A stretch of DNA of 58,771 bases from an uncultured Rothia sp. (GCA_946221065.1 CAMIIO010000013.1:1-58771), one strand, 5' to 3'; positions 9,527 through 18,462 are shown, counted from the first letter of the stretch. Notes: generated from the sequence alone by a model not told the origin. Made by a program: numbers and translations.

Positions 9527-10100
9527 TTATACGAGACTCAACACACCAACCACCACCTCCACAGGCACCCGATAACCAAGCCCCTGATGCAACCGCACCT
9601 GATTCCACCAAGCAACCAAGCCAGCAGTCTCAGCCTCCAACTGGCCTACTGACTCAAAGAAACGATCACAAACCATTTCAGCTTTATATGCACCATTGAC
9701 GCTCTCAGCTAGGGCGTTATCGTAGGAATCCCCAGTAGAACCGACTGATAACTTCACGCTTAGTGAGATGAGCTCACGCGTGTAACCACCAGCAACATAC
9801 TGTGAACCACGATCGTCAATGATGCACAATCTGAGTCACATCAGAACCACTCTTCTTCGCTTCAAAAAGCACCTGCTTCAAAGCCGTCAACGGCATCCCC
9901 AGAGTATGCATGGTCGAAGCCCCCCAACCCACAATCTTCCGTGAGAAAACATCAGTAATGAAAGCCGTATAGCAGAAATCTGAATACGTTCTGACATAGG
10001 TAAAATCAGATGGAAGACAATTTTTCCGAGCGCGCGAGGAATATAATAAATCGTCTGGAATGAGCGCAAGCTTCACAGCCGGTTCGGCGCATCAGCGGTA
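9527..10100 (-). mobile_element. IS3-family OrfB remnant
   Basis: On the minus strand, the second half of an IS3-type integrase-core transposase is readable in two frames. DFTYVRTYSDFCYTAFITDVFSRKIVGW is followed, after a frameshift near 9830, by DRGSQYVAGGYTRELIS and GDSYDNALAESVNGAYKAE, ending WWNQVRLHQGLGYRVP. The conserved acidic triad region is therefore present but broken. The segment TADAPNRL, which normally precedes DFTYV, is separated from it by the 70-base mini-repeat at 10008-10074. OrfA and most of the N-terminus of OrfB are absent. Confidence 0.8.
10008..10074 (+). repeat. 70-base mini-repeat, copy A (inside IS3 transposase)
   Basis: A segment of about 67 bases interrupts the IS3 OrfB frame between APNRL and DFTYV. 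It aligns base for base over most of its length with segments at 13748-13818 and 50645-50718, which interrupt IS5-family transposases. Shared landmarks on the plus strand are AGATGGAAGA, CCGAGCG-GCGAGGA and TCTGGAAT, then GCGCAAGC. Confidence 0.7.
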
Positions 10101-10471
10101 TCTAGTTTTGCGATGGCATCATCAACCGAGTTTGGCACCGAATAGTAAAGGTCTGCATCATCAGGGAAAGCTAATGATTGAAGCAAGGAGAAGGTAGTAA
10201 GAATCTGGCTAGAGTCTTTGACTCGACTCACTATTTTTTGATCTGCTTCGCACCAGTGAAGACTGGACACCTCAATCTGTGAAGATTCTTCAATTATCCA
10301 ACAAGGCTGATTGCCTGGAGCTTTGCCCCAACGTATTTCTTTCACACCCAAGATAGCTCTATATTCATCTTCTTCTTGAAGAATGAGAGCTTTCAAAGAA
10401 GGGCTCAACCAGCCCTCAAAATCGAGATAAAAAACTTGATCACTGGGAAAATTGAAAGTTACCACGGTCAT
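10073..10471 (-). CDS. Hypothetical protein, C-terminus replaced by IS3 sequence
   Basis: 132 residues beginning MTVVTFNFPSDQVFYLDFEGWLS. No family was recognised. It looks like a soluble acidic protein with alternating strand-like segments (KALILQEEDEYRAILGVKEIRWG). The last residues, TADAPNRL, are the canonical IS3 OrfB peptide, so the gene runs into the IS fragment and its true end has been lost. It is divergent from ktrB, with about 95 bases between the starts. Confidence 0.55.
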   Translation of the reverse strand: MTVVTFNFPSDQVFYLDFEGWLSPSLKALILQEEDEYRAILGVKEIRWGKAPGNQPCWIIEESSQIEVSSLHWCEADQKIVSRVKDSSQILTTFSLLQSLAFPDDADLYYSVPNSVDDAIAKLDTADAPNRL

Positions 10472-10565
10472 TCCCCTGCCCCTATGGCAGGAAGAACTCA
10501 GCTAGTTTTTCTGTAAAAACAAGCCACTTTACTTTTTAGCTCAAGGGAGGTGTATATTATCTCTA

Positions 10566-11894
10566 GTGGTATCGCAACTAAATCCTCAGCGAAGCGTTCT
10601 ACTTGGCTTCGTTACTGCCATCGTGGTTGGCACGTTCTTGCTTCTTTTACCGGTGGCTCACCGGGACCCTTCAAGCAACAGTCTCATAGATAATCTTTTT
10701 ACCGCAGTCTCAGCAACCTGCGTTACCGGGCTAGCTACGGTAGATACCGTCGCCTACTGGTCCCCCTTCGGTCAGGTCGTCATCCTCCTGCTGATTCAGG
10801 TAGGCGGGCTGGGGCTCATGACCCTTTCTACCGCCATCGGTGTCTTCCTGGTAGGCAGGCTCTCCCTTAACACCAAGCTCAAAACTTCCGCTGAAGTTCG
10901 CGGCAACGGCCTCTTCGATATGAAAAGAATGGTGTTGCGCGTTATCAAAATTTCCTTGAGCATAGAGTTCCTCGGCTTTCTTTTCCTGGCAGGTCGCTTC
11001 TACTTTGGCTACAACCTCAGCCTGGGTGAATCACTCTGGCGCGGTATCTTTCACGCCGTCTCAGGTTTTAACAATGCCGGCTTCGCCCTCTACTCCAACA
11101 ACCTCATTGGCTTCTACAATGATCCCTGGATTCTGCTCCCCATTAGTTTCCTCATCATCTTAGGTGGGCTAGGATTTCCCGTTATTGTAGAGTTGCGCAA
11201 GTGCGGCAAGCACATTCGCTGGTGGTCCATGGGTACTAAGCTGGTACTCACCAGCACGGTTCTGCTCCTCATACTGGGAACTGTCGTCATCACCGCCCTG
11301 GAATGGAACAATGCTGGCACTTTGGGACCCATGAATTCAGCCGAGAAAATTCTCAACGGATTCGCCCAAAATGTATCGACCCGTACTGCCGGCTTCAACA
11401 ACCTTGATATCGGCAAAATGCACCCATCCAGCCTGCTCTTCATGGACGTGCTCATGTTCATTGGCGGCGGTCCAGCAGGTACAGCAGGCGGCATCAAAAT
11501 CACCACCTTCGCCGTCCTCTTCTTTATCGCAGCCACCGAAATACGGGGCGGCGGCGCCGTCAACATCTTTGGCAAACGCCTGGCACGCTCCGTACACCGC
11601 GAAGCTATCACCATGGTGCTGATCTCCTGCGCACTAATCTTTCTTGCTATCTTCACCCTGCAACTATTTACCCCTTTTACCAGTGACCAAATCATCTTTG
11701 AAGTGGTCTCAGCATTCGCCACGGTTGGTTTGAGCACCGGAATCACCCCGCTCATGCCAGCAGTAGGCAAAATTATTCTTATAATTCTCATGATTTCTGG
11801 TCGTGTGGGGCCGGTAACGGTGGTGGCAGCCCTGGCTTATCGCCGTCGTCCAGCGCTCTACGAACTCCCTAAAGAAAGGCCCCTCATTGGTTAG
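10566..11894 (+). CDS. ktrB: Potassium uptake channel subunit, TrkH/KtrB family
   Basis: 442 residues, all membrane. The four pore-loop repeats of the superfamily are visible: TAVSATCVTGLATVDT (about 45-60), HAVSGFNNAGFALYS, FAQNVSTRTAGFNNLD and SAFATVGLSTGITP. Each carries the selectivity-filter glycine region. The protein forms the K+ translocating dimer that is gated by the KtrA ring. The start is GTG 10566, with GGGAGG about 14 bases upstream, a rather long spacing. Its stop overlaps the start of ktrA by 8 bases, indicating one transcription unit with coupled translation. Confidence 0.93.
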   Translation: MVSQLNPQRSVLLGFVTAIVVGTFLLLLPVAHRDPSSNSLIDNLFTAVSATCVTGLATVDTVAYWSPFGQVVILLLIQVGGLGLMTLSTAIGVFLVGRLSLNTKLKTSAEVRGNGLFDMKRMVLRVIKISLSIEFLGFLFLAGRFYFGYNLSLGESLWRGIFHAVSGFNNAGFALYSNNLIGFYNDPWILLPISFLIILGGLGFPVIVELRKCGKHIRWWSMGTKLVLTSTVLLLILGTVVITALEWNNAGTLGPMNSAEKILNGFAQNVSTRTAGFNNLDIGKMHPSSLLFMDVLMFIGGGPAGTAGGIKITTFAVLFFIAATEIRGGGAVNIFGKRLARSVHREAITMVLISCALIFLAIFTLQLFTPFTSDQIIFEVVSAFATVGLSTGITPLMPAVGKIILIILMISGRVGPVTVVAALAYRRRPALYELPKERPLIG

Positions 11895-12591
11895 GAAAAA
11901 ACGACTCTCCCTCTTTGATTCAGACAGTGTGGCAGACGATTCGTCTGTTGCCGTGATTGGTCTGGGGCGTTTTGGGCAATCTGTAGCCCTGGAACTCATG
12001 GCCACCGGCGCCGAAGTTCTTGGCATTGACGAAGACCCCGAAATCGTGCAGCAGCTCAACAACAAGCTCACCCATGTGGTCTGTGCATCGGCAACAAACT
12101 TTGATGTTCTGGAACAGCTGGATGTTACCGATTTTGACAGGATTGTGGTAGCGATTGGTACCCACCTGGAATCCAGTATTTTGGTAACTTCTTACCTGCT
12201 ACGCCAGGGGGTTGAGAATATTTGGGTCAAGGCAGTTTCGGATCAGCACGGCATTATTCTGCAACAGCTGGGCGTGCGAAACGTTGTTTTTCCCGAGAAG
12301 GATATGGGCAAGCGTGTTGCCCACCTCCTTCAGGGCGGCCTGCAGGAATTTATCCAGATTGACAGCGAGTACGCCCTGGCTATGGCAAGAGTTCCCGAGA
12401 AGTTTGCCGGTTCAAAGGTTTCGCCCAGCGCCATGATCAAGAAGTATGGTGTTGGCGTTACTTCCTACCGAGATGGTGCTGGCCAGTGATATCAGAAGCT
12501 GAACGACGACGTCGTAGTAGAAGAAGGCGACCTGATGATTCTGGGTGGTTCGCCGCAGAAGATTGAACATTTCGCCAAGAAATATCTCTAA
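11887..12591 (+). pseudogene. ktrA: KtrA regulatory subunit with premature stop in its C-terminal domain
   Basis: TTG at 11887, after AAAGAAAGG, opens an RCK_N domain with the Rossmann motif VIGLGRFGQSVALEL and the acidic end GIDEDPE, followed by the start of an RCK_C domain. Frame continues to 12489, where TGA interrupts after RDGAGQ. The same frame then resumes, encoding YQKLNDDVVVEEGDLMILGGSPQKIEHFAKKYL and stopping at 12591. This is the expected end of RCK_C, the nucleotide-sensing lobe (c-di-AMP in Gram-positives). A single nonsense change explains it. The 200-residue product would keep NAD/ATP binding but lose the last 34 residues of the sensor lobe. Confidence 0.85.
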
Positions 12592-12601
12592 TATTTTTCT
12601 C

Positions 12602-12640
12602 AACCGGGTAAGTCTCCTAGGAGACTTACCCGGTTTTCTT
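12602..12640 (+). terminator. Rho-independent terminator of ktrBA
   Basis: A perfect 34-base palindrome (AACCGGGTAAGTCTCC and its inverse) starts 11 bases after the rebuilt ktrA stop and is followed by TTCTT. Its position after the second stop, not after the premature TGA, supports 12591 as the original gene end. Confidence 0.85.
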
Positions 12641-12668
12641 GCGGTGGTTTAGAGACTAACCTTGGAGC

Positions 12669-13162
12669 ATGGATCGGGTGAAAGTTTATGATGTTGAGGG
12701 CGGACCAGTTTGGATTATTTCTGGTGAGTCTTTGCTTCCTTGCATTGTCGATAGAGAACTATTTCGGCAGGCTATTTCAGTTGATTACTATGTAGAAGCT
12801 ATCGAACTATTAAGGACGGGCGAGCCAGCTCTGGCCTTGAAAACGCTGGAAGGCATGGAATTTTATCTCGCCAGCAAGCTCTCACAGCTGATTGTTTAAG
12901 AGATTTAGGTCGGTTTTCTAAAACAGAGAAGATCTACAGATCTTTGCTAAATTCAGCTCCTACGCCTTCATCAAGGGCAACCTATCATCAGCATCTGAGC
13001 AAGGTTCTTCTCCATGCTGGTCAATATCTACCTGCTCAGGAACAGTTTGAAAAAGCACTGATGATGCGCAAAGTCTCCGCTAGTAAGGCTGATTTGCTTG
13101 CTTCCTCTCAACAAGCCTGCTATTTCAAGAGAATCCTGTTGAAAGAAAATAGACTAGCTTAG
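12669..13162 (+). pseudogene. TPR-like protein, frameshifted
   Basis: Two overlapping frames appear to be one gene. 12669-12899 encodes about 76 residues ending LASKLSQLIV. From about 12887 the next frame reads DCLRDLGRFSKTEKIYRSLLNSAPTPSSRATYHQHLSK and on to 13162, with tetratricopeptide-like helix pairs (HLSKVLLHAGQYLPAQEQFEKALMMRK). The joined product would be about 163 residues of helical repeats. A one-base indel around 12880-12890 would join them. Function is unknown. It follows the ktrBA terminator and ends before an IS copy. Confidence 0.55.
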
Positions 13163-13417
13163 ATTTTCGGTCGGGCTTCTTCTAAACCGTCCATCTCTGT
13201 ATGAGAACCTTTACCTTTTCTTGTAGGTCTTGAGGCAAAGGAAGAAGCGGCGCTGGCAGACAATCTGGTCTAGCTAAGCCTTCCTGTACTCATTGGCCAG
13301 CACATATAAATCTTCCGGCTTCAGGGAATTCAATAACGAGAATGTATTTTGTGCAGAGCTTTTTTAGTCTGCTTATTTCGTTTCATAATCATTGCTTCTC
13401 CTGGTTTAATTTCCATT

Positions 13418-14299
13418 AAAGCTTATTCATAAGGGGTCCAAATCCGCAAAACACACCAACGCCCGCACCAGAAGAAAAAACCCTCACATAAAAAACCCAA
13501 CGGACGCTGAAACCCCATATAACCCACCAGGTCTTGATGTGAGCGATGACCCGCTCAACCACCGAACGCAACCGATTAATCCGACAATTATCCTCCTTCA
13601 CCGCAGCCCTCACCCTCACACCAGCTTTGCGCTGAGCCGGAGTGAGTACCCCCCCACCCGATATAGCCTTTATCTGCCAGAGCGGATTCATCCAAGAACC
13701 TCTTGAGCCGGTGAAAAAGATAGGCAAAAACATCATGCCTGGCACCCGGATGGAAGATGATTTTTCCGAGCGTGCGAGGAGAAGAGAAGTCATCTGGAAT
13801 TAGCCGAGCTTGCGAGGTTAGGATCGGTGATAGCTAATAGCTTCCCATCCAAAGTACAAATAACCTGGTGGTTGAAACCGGTGCGTTTATGTTTACCGGA
13901 GAAGAGCGTTTGCCCTGGTGAAGCCCAGTTCCAAACCGGAATCAATGTCCCATCGACTACGAGTGATCCTGGTACATTTTTGAGGGTTTCCAGTGCTGGA
14001 ACGCTCAACTCAGGTAGTTGTGTGAGTGCGTTTTCGCTTGCGGTGGATGGTTCTGGAAATTGTGGGTTGAGAGACCGCGAAGATATCGGCTAAGAGTTCT
14101 TCGATGAGGTTCTGTTTCAGGGCGGTGGCGAGGGTGGAGAATTATTCCTGGGTGAGCGGCGATTGTGCGCTTGTTGTGCAACGGTCTTTTCTGGTGGTGT
14201 TGAGGTTATTTCTGGCGTTTTATCTTCATGTTTGCCTTTGGTGGGACCGTTGTCTAGTTGGTGGTGAGGTGTTGGTTTTACCCCTTATGAATAAGCCTC
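13418..14299 (-). mobile_element. IS5-family element with broken transposase
   Basis: 882 bp between GCTTATTCATAAGGGGT and its inverse at 14280-14299. The minus-strand transposase is readable in pieces: LVVDGTLIPVWNWASPGQTLFSGKHKRTGFNHQV at 13790-14008, then, in another frame, VVERVIAHIKTWWV at 13416-13793. The frame is disrupted at 13748-13818 by the 70-base mini-repeat. The last base of the element is about 30 bases before the lipoprotein start at 14329, so the IS may supply or replace that gene's upstream region. Confidence 0.8.
13748..13818 (+). repeat. 70-base mini-repeat, copy B (inside IS5-family transposase)
   Basis: Inserted between the LLAITDP and PGARHD positions of the transposase (compare the uninterrupted copy at 5408-5908). 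Plus-strand landmarks are GGATGGAAGATGATTTTTCC, then GAGCGTGCGAGGA, TCATCTGGAATTAG and GAGCTTGCGAGG. Two near-identical 13-base units (GAGCGTGCGAGG and GAGCTTGCGAGG) flank a GATGAtt...aaGTCATC inverted repeat. Confidence 0.7.
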
Positions 14300-14328
14300 A
14301 AAGAATGCAAGCAAAGGAAGTACGCATT

Positions 14329-14997
14329 ATGCGCTCAAAGCCAGCCTCTGTTTTATTCACTCTGGTGCTCATAGCTGTTGCAGGCTGCGCCGCAAATAAT
14401 AGCGGTTCAACATCTGAGGATCCGACTGTTAGCCCAACAGTTGCCAGTTCTAGTTCTGCATCCCCATCGGCTAGTAGTCCGACACCTGCCAGCTCTACGT
14501 CTTCAGCGTCAGCAGTCGCGTCTACACCAGCGCCAACTAAAACAACTCAAGAACCAATCCAGCCCGCGACCACTGAACCTGTTCAAACCCCGGCTGTCCA
14601 AGAGTCTGTTCAACCCGTACCCACTAATACAGTTCAAACCCCGGCCGTAGTAGTGGATAGCACCGAGTCCGCACGAATTTATTTGCATGAGCAAGAGTTC
14701 AACAATAACCCTGATGTCGTGCTGGTCCCCTTGCGAGAGACGCCTGATCAAATGGGTGGAACTGACTGTCAATTTAGGACATATTCAAAGTCCATCGATT
14801 CTGCAACGATCGGCCGTCAGCACAACCCACCAAACGAGCAGGCTTCTCCGCCGAAACACCATTACCTTCGAAGGTTTCCATATTTGCCCATTCGACACTC
14901 TTCTTTGGTCCTCAGTTCCCAGTTGGGGAATCCTCTGCCCCTGTTTTATGAACTGCAAGCCTTGATGAGGAGAGCTATTGGAGCAGATTTAGAGTAG
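14329..14997 (+). CDS. Secreted lipoprotein, Ser/Pro/Thr-rich, unknown function
   Basis: ATG at 14329 follows AAAGGAAG. The N-terminus MRSKPASVLFTLVLIAVAGC is a lipoprotein signal peptide with lipobox AVAGC, so the mature protein is lipid-anchored outside the cell. Residues 24-110 form a low-complexity Ser/Ala/Thr/Pro linker with repeated QTPAVQ/VQPVPTNTVQTP units. After ESARIYLHEQEFNNNPDVVLVPL the composition changes (many His, Pro, Arg) and all three forward frames are open from about 14780. A frameshift may therefore have scrambled the C-terminal domain. No catalytic motif is seen. Confidence 0.6.
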   Translation: MRSKPASVLFTLVLIAVAGCAANNSGSTSEDPTVSPTVASSSSASPSASSPTPASSTSSASAVASTPAPTKTTQEPIQPATTEPVQTPAVQESVQPVPTNTVQTPAVVVDSTESARIYLHEQEFNNNPDVVLVPLRETPDQMGGTDCQFRTYSKSIDSATIGRQHNPPNEQASPPKHHYLRRFPYLPIRHSSLVLSSQLGNPLPLFYELQALMRRAIGADLE

Positions 14998-15560
14998 AGG
15001 GAACTATATAGGGTGCTTTTTCTTTAACGGGATTGAGCACCCGAACTAGATCTGCACCTTGGTATTTATGAGCTGAAAACGCTTCGGATGATAGAGAGCG
15101 CCTGAGCATTAGGATTCCATTTGTCTCTCCGGCGAAAGAAATCTCTGATAGTTGAGAGAGTAGAAGATCCACCGACACAGACTGCTGCGGTTTACCTAAT
15201 CGCCCCAGCAGTAGAGAGAATTCGAGCTTCAGACAGGGAAATTTTCTTGGCCTGCAGTAGGTGGTACTCGGTATATTTTCAAGATTCTGCGGATCTGGTG
15301 AATAAATCCGGCGAGACTCTAGAACTTACCGGTTTCTATATTGATCAATAGATTGCACATCAAATTGAAGGAGTGAGGGGTATTTTTCACTCTCTCCCCT
15401 ACTGGTTAACAATCTCAGTTCAAACCTCAGCCATCAGATTCTATACATCCATATTCACGAATATTTCTACCTTGAATGCCAGGTGCTGATAGGTTTATGA
15501 ATTTCTGAGTCCACTTCTCAATAGAAGGTTGAAGTAATGGCACTAAACGTACTTAGAAAA
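14998..15560. other. 563-base gap, no convincing gene
   Basis: Short frames exist on both strands (plus 15121-15351, 76 residues; minus 14975-15178, 67 residues), but neither has a good ribosome site or recognisable domain. They may be debris of the lipoprotein C-terminal region or of another lost gene. Confidence 0.4.
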
Positions 15561-15604
15561 ATATAGAACAGAATAAAACAGTATTGTTTTATTCTGTTCT
15601 ATAT
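15561..15604. repeat. Palindrome 1 of the AACAATATTGTT family
   Basis: Perfect 20-base arms (ATATAGAACAGAATAAAACA and its inverse) around the spacer GTAT. The outer TATAGAAC and the central TATTGTTTT are shared with the palindromes at 16934, 17186, 17351, 18403 and 18574, which surround the partition genes. It could also act as a convergent terminator, but its sequence likeness to the others favours a protein-binding site. Confidence 0.7.
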
Positions 15605-15697
15605 AGTTTTATTCCTGGAAATTGATATCCAATCGCCCTAACTCGGGTATCCCCTTACCCTAAGACAATCAAACGTCTTCAGAGGTGAGCGACTGGT

Positions 15698-16532
15698 CTA
15701 GAGGATAGGCTGGCCTCCCGTAACGGCAATACGCGCCCCCGAGATGTAGCTTGCTTCATCACTGGCAAGCATCACATACGCGGCAGCAAGTTCGCCAGGT
15801 TGCCCTGCCCGACCAATGGGGTAATTGGAACCGAAATTTTCGATCATTTCGGGACTCATCGTTGCCGGAATCAAAGGAGTCCAGATTGGCCCAGGAGCTA
15901 CGCTGTTGACACGAATCCCTTGGGGCGCGAGGTCTTGTGAAAGCGAACCTACCATGTTCGCGATACCCGCTTTCGTCGCATTGTAGGCAAGTAGAACTGG
16001 GGGTGGGGTGTCGGAGTTCACGGAGGTTGATCCAATAATCACCGATCCTGGTTTTAGATGTGGAACGGCTGCTTTGACGAGGTGGAAGAATGCCGAGAGA
16101 TTTGTGGCGATTGTGAAGTCCCATTCTTTGTCGGGGATTTCAACAATCGATTGGCGAGCCATTTGGAAGGCAGTATTAGAGACAAGGATGTCTAGTCCGC
16201 CAAGCTCTGCAATAGTGTGATCAATCAGGTCACGGCACTGTTGAGCATCGCTTAGGTCTCCGGGCAGAAGAACCACGCGTTGTCCAGCTTCTCGAATGAG
16301 CTTGGCTGTGTCTTCAGCATCCTTATGCTCGTTGTAATACACAAGTGCTATATCTGCGCCTTCGCGCGCATAAGCGATAGCTACTGCGCGACCTATGCCG
16401 CTATCGCCTCCGGTGATAAGGGCTCGTTTTCCGGCGAGTCGTCCGTGGCCCTTATAGGATGTTTCGCCATGGTCGGCTTGAGGGGTCAGATCAGATAGGT
16501 TCCCAGGCCATTTTTGTTGTTGCGGGGGTCAT
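15698..16532 (-). pseudogene. SDR-family oxidoreductase, frameshift near start codon
   Basis: A short-chain dehydrogenase of the YhdF/YhxC-like, glucose-dehydrogenase-like group. The frame reads KWPGNLSDLTPQADHGETSY, then the NAD(P) motif ITGGDSGIGRAVAIAYAREG, the NTAF segment, catalytic Ser in GSTSVNS and the Tyr-x3-Lys pair in AYNATKAG, ending GARIAVTGGQPIL. The natural ATG at 16532, preceded by AAAGGA, is in a different frame. Five C on the coding strand (16524-16528) must be four to read MTPQQQKWPGNLSDL. From the next in-frame start (GTG 16342) the cofactor motif would be lost, so as written the gene is inactive. Confidence 0.82.
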
Positions 16533-16933
16533 TGATGGTCCTTTCTACGTGGTCTCGTTCCACCAGAATAACTTGATTGGGGATGCTCCTGTAAAGGGAA
16601 GGTGATGGGGCAGGTTTCCTTTTAGGCGCGGTAGATATCTACTTCTTCTCAGGTTTTAGGCTCCATCCAGCAGGCCACCTTTCGTAAATAGAGTCAAGTC
16701 CGGAGAGCTGAACTGACGCTTTTTCTCAGACTCCAACGGTATTTAGACTGAGCAGTTGTATGTGTGGGGTACGTGCTTCTGGAACATAACTTGGCTGTAT
16801 GACACGGTGTAGGAGCGCACTCAGCTCGACTACAACACACAGATGAATTTTGTAATTGATGTAGGGATTGGAATCGTAGTGAACGGAAACCCTAACCTCG
16901 CGGGCTTCTAATTTGTCCACCACATATGGATAT

Positions 16934-16983
16934 AAAATAGAACACAATAGAGCAAAACAATGTTGTTATCTGTGTTCTATTTT
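16934..16983. repeat. Palindrome 2 of the family
   Basis: 13-base perfect outer arms (AAAATAGAACACA and its inverse) flank a central AAAACAATGTTGTT. The centre differs by one base from the AACAATATTGTT core. Confidence 0.65.
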
Positions 16984-17185
16984 GCGTTAACGAACTGTAG
17001 GCCTTCTTACTTCTGAACCTAAGACGTCTATAGCTTGTCTTGCATGAAGACAAACCGCACACAGCAAAAGCTTTCGATTGGGGCGTGCATGGTCTGAAGA
17101 TCAGCATGGCCCTCACTTACTTCAGAAACCTAGCCCCTCTGCCATTCCACACAAGTGAAGCGCTCCAGCACAAGAGGGTAATAAG

Positions 17186-17240
17186 AGCACAATAGAATAT
17201 TACAAAACAGAACAATACTGTTCTATATTGTTCTATTGCT
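17186..17240. repeat. Palindrome 3 of the family
   Basis: An imperfect palindrome with AATAGAA...TTCTATT outer arms and central ACAGAACAATACTGTTCTA. It is the least symmetric copy. Confidence 0.6.
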
Positions 17241-17350
17241 CCTTAGGTGGGAAAGTAGATGACACCTACGTAACACACAGCCTCAGAGATTTATCTCTTC
17301 AGCAAGTCCAAACAGGTATAGAGGGGCGTTGACAGCAGCGATGAGATAAA

Positions 17351-17388
17351 AAATATAGAACAAAACAATATTGTTCTGTTCTATATTT
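17351..17388. repeat. Palindrome 4 of the family
   Basis: Two 19-base arms with one mismatch, AAATATAGAACAAAACAAT and its near-inverse, meeting in AACAATATTGTT. It lies 20 bases downstream of the parA-partner gene stop. Confidence 0.7.
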
Positions 17389-17408
17389 AAATATTTAGTT
17401 ATCTTCTG

Positions 17409-17729
17409 CTACCCCTCTTGGAGGGGAACTTCATCCCCAAACTTCTCCTCAAGTGCTGTAAAGAAGTAACGCTCAAGGAGTTTAGCTTTGCTAATGTCTA
17501 ACTCTTGCGCTGCGTAGTCCATCAAAGCTTTCTGGCTTCTGGTCGCCTGAATGGTATAGACACCAACTTTACGACTCGTTTTAGCTCTCGCCCGGACACG
17601 CTCTTTGGTATTTGTCGGTTCGGAGTAGGTTTTCACCTCACCCTGTGAGAGCACCTCTTCGTTTGTGGGTTTTTCAGCAGCATCAATGAATTCATCTACG
17701 GACTGCTTCGGAGTTCGAACTCGTACCAT
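17409..17729 (-). CDS. Small ParA partner protein, ParG/RHH-like (centromere binding)
   Basis: 106 residues. A charged, flexible N-terminal half is followed by a compact C-terminal segment (KVGVYTIQATRSQKALMDYAAQELDISKAKLLERYFF) compatible with a ribbon-helix-helix DNA-binding fold: one strand, then two helices. Type Ib partition systems pair a short ParA with exactly this kind of small protein, which binds repeats at the centromere and represses the operon. Its ATG directly abuts the parA stop, TAA-ATG, so the two are co-translated. The six palindromes around the operon are its likely targets; that is inference. Confidence 0.72.
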   Translation of the reverse strand: MVRVRTPKQSVDEFIDAAEKPTNEEVLSQGEVKTYSEPTNTKERVRARAKTSRKVGVYTIQATRSQKALMDYAAQELDISKAKLLERYFFTALEEKFGDEVPLQEG

Positions 17730-18383
17730 TTATTTAACCTGATCTTTCACAGCAAGAATTTCTTGAGCTAGAAGTTGGATTTCAGCCTTGGCCTTGGGGT
17801 CTTTACTTTCCACTACGGAGATGCCTTCACTGAGTGTAGTTTGGTAGCTCTTTCGGTGATGTACTACGACATCAGCGACCGTGGCTTCTGCGGGGAACAC
17901 TGCGAGGTATTCTCTGGCTTCTTGGACTTCATCGCTCATAGCATGTGTAGATGCCCGGGCAATAACGATGAGCGTTTTTAGTTTCTCGTTGTAATCGCGT
18001 GCGGTTTCGATTGTGGTTGCTAAGTCTAAGGTCGAATCAAGGTCAGCCTGGGATGTACCGGTGGGAACTAGAAGTACATCTGCGGCAGTCATTGCCGATC
18101 GCATTTCGGGGGAGTCTTTGCCGGCGGTGTCGATCAAGACAATATCGTTTTGTTCTTCTAGTTCTTTGAGAGTAGCTGCTAATCGACCTTGCTTTCGAGT
18201 TGTAATGACCGGGGGTAGCCCGGCTTCTTCTCGGTCGTCAGCCCATCGGGATGTAGTGCTAACCGTCGGATCGGTTTCGAGGATATGTATTTTTTTTCCT
18301 TGCTGTTGAAAAGCAACGGCAAGGTTGATCGCTAGGGTTGATTTTCCCACCCCGCCTTTATGGTGAGCGATAAGTAAGATCAT
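17730..18383 (-). CDS. parA: ParA-family partition ATPase
   Basis: 217 residues from ATG 18383. The deviant Walker A motif HHKGGVGKSTLAIN comes almost at the N-terminus (residues 6-18), without an N-terminal HTH, as in short type Ib ParA proteins. The A-prime segment DIVLIDTAGKDSPE and LLVPTGTSQADLDS follow. The ATPase moves plasmid copies using the nucleoid and its centromere-bound partner. The longer frame upstream is rejected because it would read through the 60-base palindrome at 18403-18462, which lies 20 bases before the ATG and probably carries the operator. Confidence 0.9.
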   Translation of the reverse strand: MILLIAHHKGGVGKSTLAINLAVAFQQQGKKIHILETDPTVSTTSRWADDREEAGLPPVITTRKQGRLAATLKELEEQNDIVLIDTAGKDSPEMRSAMTAADVLLVPTGTSQADLDSTLDLATTIETARDYNEKLKTLIVIARASTHAMSDEVQEAREYLAVFPAEATVADVVVHHRKSYQTTLSEGISVVESKDPKAKAEIQLLAQEILAVKDQVK

Positions 18384-18402
18384 GTTTCTATTGTACCTTC
18401 TA

Positions 18403-18462
18403 ATAGAACTGAACACTATAGAACAAAACAATATTGTTTTGTTCTATAGTGTTCAGTTCTAT
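18403..18462. promoter_or_regulatory. Perfect 60-base palindrome upstream of parA (operator/centromere)
   Basis: Two 30-base arms match without a mismatch. From the centre outward they read AATATT, AACAA/TTGTT, GAAC/GTTC, then TATAGTGTTCAGTTCTAT and its inverse. It begins 20 bases before the parA ATG, where the promoter of the minus-strand operon must lie. It contains the family core plus an extra pair of GAAC half-sites, suggesting cooperative binding by the small RHH partner. Confidence 0.7.

Larger units (their letters stand above)
16533..17408. other. 876-base gene-free region carrying palindromes
   Basis: I see no credible coding sequence. The region holds three palindromes of the AACAATATTGTT family (16934-16983, 17186-17240, 17351-17388) downstream of the parA-partner operon. 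It is AT-rich around each palindrome and more balanced between them. A centromere-like role fits the spacing and position. Confidence 0.55.

Noticed and set aside
11114..11791. 225-residue minus-strand open frame
   Set aside because: It is the shadow of ktrB; the plus strand has clear potassium-channel motifs and this frame has no family features.
14104..14328. N-terminal extension of the lipoprotein into the IS
   Set aside because: The extra residues are IS sequence; ATG 14329 has a good ribosome site and a canonical lipoprotein signal.
18384..18431. Longer start for parA through the palindrome
   Set aside because: The extension is encoded by the operator palindrome; ATG 18383 gives the usual N-terminus with Walker A at once.
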